Below are positions 60,752 through 64,000 of a stretch of 64,000 nt of DNA, in pieces; the first letter of the stretch is position 1; each line of letters starts with the position of its first letter. Position numbers and translations under genes: made by a program. Under the pieces are notes generated by a model that was given only the letters and a program-made list of their open reading frames with translations, ran no database searches and was not told where the DNA came from. Source of the DNA: Epiperipatus broadwayi (taxonomy: Eukaryota > Onychophora > Udeonychophora > Euonychophora > Peripatidae); contig JAQFVV010006220.1 in NCBI GenBank assembly GCA_028023455.1, positions 11,271,916-11,335,915 on the forward strand. Direction: 5' to 3'.

Positions 60752-61300
60752 GTATGTTAATTTGTATAGAAATTGTGAACTTAATCAGTGAAGTAGTTAA
60801 TAGCTTCATGCTCTCAAATCAAAATGCTTTTGATTCTGATTCGCCTATATAATTAGAAATTAGGTCTAAGATAAGAGTGGCCATTCTTGTCTTTTAAAGA
60901 TGTTAATCTTGTGTTTAGATTTGTAGAGGTCCCTACTGTCACATTTTAGGTGCATACATTTAAGGTTATAGCCTTAATATATATTACATACGTAATGAGT
61001 ATGCGCTTTATAAATTATTAATTACAACTTTATAATAGTTGTTTTATATCCATTGAATTTGTATTAAAGGTTTTCTATGAATATCTAAAACTATAACTAA
61101 TGACAAACTCTGCAATAATATACACATCTAATATATATATTCACACAATAAAATTTAATTTAAAAATTGCATGCATTATAATATCAACAAAAATAATTAA
61201 TAAAAAATATCCCTAATGCATTTATAAAAAACTCAATATAATAACATCAGAGAAAGAGTAATCACATGATTGAATGTACACTGAATGTACAAGACAAAGA

Positions 61301-61350
61301 AATGAATGATAGAAAATCCTTCGTGAATGAATGATAGAAAATCCTTCGTG
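61301..61350 (+). repeat. 25-bp exact tandem duplication
   Basis: A 25-bp unit starting 'AATGAATGATAGAAAATCC' occurs at 61301-61325 and 61326-61350 without change. A smaller 'TGAATGTACA' pair lies just before it (61271-61290). Confidence 0.95.
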
Positions 61351-61359
61351 ATAGTGCTT

Positions 61360-62785
61360 ATATAGGTGGAATTAATATGTTTGATTTTATGAATTTTTAA
61401 TTTTGATTTAATATTTTTTTAAACTATGTGTGATGATTCTCTTGATAGAATATATTGTATTTCAAATTTTTTTGAATTAAGCTTAAAAGTAAACAGTTTG
61501 AACATATTATCCTGATAAATCAAAATGGAATAGAACTAATTAATTTGTTTATGATTTCCAGATATTCTGTAAAATCTTAGCCTTTCAATTTTATCAGAAT
61601 ATCCATACAAAAACATTGGATCTACATACTGAAGTAGCTATTTAAGTCTTGTAGTTATATATTAAACTATTTCCATTATGTCGTTAAAAAGTAAAATGGT
61701 TTTACAAAAATTCAAACTTTATGAATATCTTTCTAAATGCATCCAATTGATATTTGTAGGGTTACTAATAATTGAAGGCAATTGGAAAGGTATGAATAAA
61801 GTTTAAAAACGTTTAACATCTAAACTACATAAAAAAGTAGTCTAACATTTATCTACAAGTAAAATGTCATTATTGCAAATCTCAGACATAATTAATTTTT
61901 TCTACTTAGTGTTTTAAATATAATTTACTTCTAAAATCATGCTCGTAATCTAGTTATAATTTTAAAACAGAATTACATGTAAAATCTTGTGAAATTGATA
62001 ATTAATTAAATATATATACAAAAAAAAAACATGTCCAAAATTAGTTGTCATCTGTCAATCTTAGACATTGCCAAATATTGTTAAATCAATGTTCTGTTAT
62101 ACATTTTTCTTTATTAATATAAATTGATTAATTCTTCTGAATATAGTGTTAATTTTTTTATACTTAAATATTGCTAATTTGCATGATTGTGTCATCAGGG
62201 ATAAAAAAAATTCTAATTATGTTAATTTATTTAATCCTAACTACAACAAGTAAATTTTGTCTTGAGTATGTTCTGTGAGAGTCTGGTTTTAATTCCACTG
62301 CAGTTTATAAGCAAACTGATAAGCCCACATTTGAAATGAACAATATAGTTTGACAATGTTTTTGGCTAGTTTGCTTATCATTTTTATAAAAATGAGATAA
62401 TCAATAGTAATTAGATTTATTCAGCATTCTTAAATATCTGTTTGTGGAATAATAATGTGGGATCAACCAGACTTTAAATGCAAGCTCAATGTTTTGTTAA
62501 ATATCAAAGATATTCCAATCAGTTTGCAATATTCAATTTACAAGTGATCAGTTTCTACAAGTACACAAGCATCTTTAGATAATTTATGTAAAGATTAATA
62601 ACCATTTATTAGGCTAGAGTTTTGTAATACAAATATTAAATTCAAATGTTATTAAACATCAATATATCTTTTTTTATTTAATACAAATGCATAGTGCTGT
62701 TAATTTAACCCTGATCTTTTATAAAAACTATCATTTGTAAACTAAATATTGCAATATATGATAAATAAATAATGAATGATGAAAA
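61360..62785. other. AT-rich stretch, nothing recognised
   Basis: No feature could be supported. Confidence 0.5.
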
Positions 62786-62789
62786 AGAA

Positions 62790-62890
62790 ATTAAGAAGTT
62801 TGAGACTTGGGCCAACTTAAGAGTGCTGGTTCAACAAAATATTTATTTTGATGATTATTTGCCTTTTTTTTCTAACGCCTTTTTTCATTT
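62790..62890 (+). repeat. Family 2 arm fragment
   Basis: 'GAGACTTGGGCCAACTTAAG' followed by 'AGTGCTGGTTCAACA' and 'TTTTGATGATTATTTGCC' matches the hammerhead part of family 2 arms with a destroyed core (CTTAAGA). Confidence 0.5.
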
Positions 62891-62999
62891 GTTTGAAATG
62901 TAAAAAGTAAAATAGTAGTTTTGATGTATATTTGCAATTAGTTTATAACTGAGTAAACTAAAATATAATACTAATATAGTTTTAAAATTTTAGAGTCTT

Positions 63000-63110
63000 T
63001 TCAGTATTTTCAAGCATAAAAGTGGCTTCTCATTGATCAAAGTCAATAGTTAGAAACTAATCTGAAGACTTTGTATTCATTGATTACTTATTTATTTATA
63101 CTGTAATTAA
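63000..63110 (+). repeat. Family 1 arm fragment
   Basis: 'CTTCTCATTGATCAAAGTCA' followed by 'TAGTTAGAAACTAATCTGAA' and 'TTCATTGATTACT' is a degraded right arm including a dead hammerhead (CAUUGAU core, GAAAC kept). Confidence 0.5.
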
Positions 63111-63196
63111 TTTCATTTTTATGTATAATAACAATGTGGAAATAAAACTGTTAAAGTTAGCGCAGATTGTAAATGGAATACGAAGAAATCGTAGTA

Positions 63197-63587
63197 AAAT
63201 AAGCAAAACTCTCCATACAGTAGTGCCACTCAGTGCAAGCCAGAGTAATCAATAGATGCCAGAAGGCTTGCGCATAAAATTCCTATCTAGTGCCTACTCA
63301 TCCAATTTTCTCAGACTAGTTTCTAGCTTGTGGCTATATCAGTGAGGAGTGTTGGATCTGAGATCTAGGTGCAGTGTCCCTCACTGATGAAAGCCACAAG
63401 TTAGAAACTAGTCTGGGGTTATTGGATGAGTAGGCACTAGATAGGTATTTTGTGCACAAGCCTTCTGGCATCCATTGATTACTCTGGCTTGCACTGAGTG
63501 GCACTACTATATGGAGAGGTTTGCCTGTTTTAACAACAGTTATGAGCAAGCATAAGAAATGGTAATCATGTGATGTTTAGTGGTTTT
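63197..63587 (+). mobile_element. Family 1 hammerhead element, both arms complete
   Basis: The left arm (63203-63370) and right arm (63370-63535) form a nearly symmetric palindrome starting 'GCAAAACTCTCCATACAGTA'. The tail (63535-63577) ends in the family sequence 'ATCATGTGATGTTT' and seems to run a few bases into the spacer. Flanks 'GAAATCGTAGTA' (63185-63196) and 'GAAATCATAATA' (63588-63599) may be a diverged TSD. HHR motifs are in both arms; the left-arm one (about 63312-63352, minus) has a 4-bp TAGC/GCTA stem II but a one-base loss in the core. Confidence 0.75.
63378..63418 (+). ncRNA. Family 1 hammerhead ribozyme motif
   Basis: CCCTCA (63378-63383), CUGAUGA (63384-63390), stem II region 'AAGCCACAAGTTA', GAA (63404-63406), stem III AC-TA-GT (63407-63412), C (63413), TGGGG pairing with stem I at five positions. 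Core and cleavage triplet GUC are intact. Confidence 0.7.
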
Positions 63588-64000
63588 GAAATCATAATAT
63601 TTGAAATGTTTTGATATAAACCTGTCCAATTCATTAAATGATTTTTTTTTATTATAACTAACTACTTAAAATTGTTAATATACTATAATGAACAATTTCT
63701 TACGAAGTATTAATTCTCTATTTAATTTATACTTATAAACAATGATTTCTTTACACTGTTTTCACAATCTTATAAAATTAATCAGTCAGATTTAATTATT
63801 TCATTAAATATGTCTGTATCTCAGATAACCACATTGCAGAGAATCATATAGAAAATTAACCAGAAAATTAATAAAGTTTTATATATGATAGAAAAATCAT
63901 GAAATCTAGCATTATCTTTTCATCTCAATAATTTGCATAACTAACATAATTTTAACCAGTAATTTCATCTTGCTTAAAAGTGAATATATTATGCTGTTCA

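Noticed and set aside
63334-63549. 71-codon minus-strand ORF
   Set aside because: It is the palindrome arm of the family 1 element read in one open frame.
7213-63587. Family 1 as a cut-and-paste DNA transposon (foldback or MULE-type MITE)
   Set aside because: The TSD length varies (12-15 bp), one copy is reduced to its 3' tail with its own TSD, and one end carries an asymmetric tail; RNA-mediated copying fits better. It cannot be fully excluded without more copies.

Overview
The window looks like non-coding nuclear DNA of an invertebrate animal. It is very AT-rich (roughly three quarters A+T by eye), depleted in CpG outside a few short islands, has no operons or dense ORFs, and is filled with decayed transposable elements. 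The best lineage hint is a 149-bp hAT element at 49102-49250 that I recognise as SPIN-like ('Space Invader'), a family known for horizontal transfer among tetrapods and some invertebrates (a triatomine bug and a pond snail). I cannot place the species.

The most interesting content is a set of palindromic elements with type I hammerhead ribozyme (HHR) motifs in their arms. Three sequence families share one architecture: arm, spacer, inverted tail, arm, inverted arm, tail. Family 1 lies at 7213-7498, 16523-16876, 22363-22408, 30666-31446, 41644-42217, 60293-60337 and 63197-63587, with old copies at 50330-50870, 56570-57060 and 63000-63110. Family 2 lies at 5028-5365, 24968-26455 and 28324-29011, with a scrap near 62800. 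Family 3 is at 31750-32552. Seven insertions have target-site duplications (TSDs) of 12-16 bp, several are internally deleted, and one is reduced to the 3' tail, as expected for target-primed reverse transcription. HHRs, inverted terminal repeats with a tail, and variable TSDs fit Penelope-like elements (PLEs) or their non-autonomous 'retrozyme' derivatives. No PLE reverse transcriptase or GIY-YIG gene was recognised here.

Other layout: a gypsy-type integrase fossil (about 845-1450, minus); a full-length but dead L1-like LINE at 15586-21775, with an 18-bp TSD, a two-part ORF structure and a family 1 element inside ORF1; a 3' fragment of a related LINE (35727-36300, minus); an RTE-like LINE fossil (40505-41629); Jockey/CR1-like and other LINE reverse transcriptase fossils (42540-44440 minus, 48480-48970 minus, 57640-58960 plus); a tRNA-derived SINE family in at least eight places; a Tigger/pogo-like element (53976-54967); simple inverted-repeat elements (3267-3416, 12822-13032, 53029-53488); and a tRNA-Gly-like sequence (51496-51566, minus).

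Host coding sequence is almost absent. Two candidate exons on the minus strand stand out by base composition and splice signals: a terminal exon at 55597-55729 that encodes a transmembrane-like tail, and a possible first or short internal exon at 34193-34286 beside a CpG-richer block. They would belong to two different genes with long introns. All calls are from reading the sequence; none was tested by a search.
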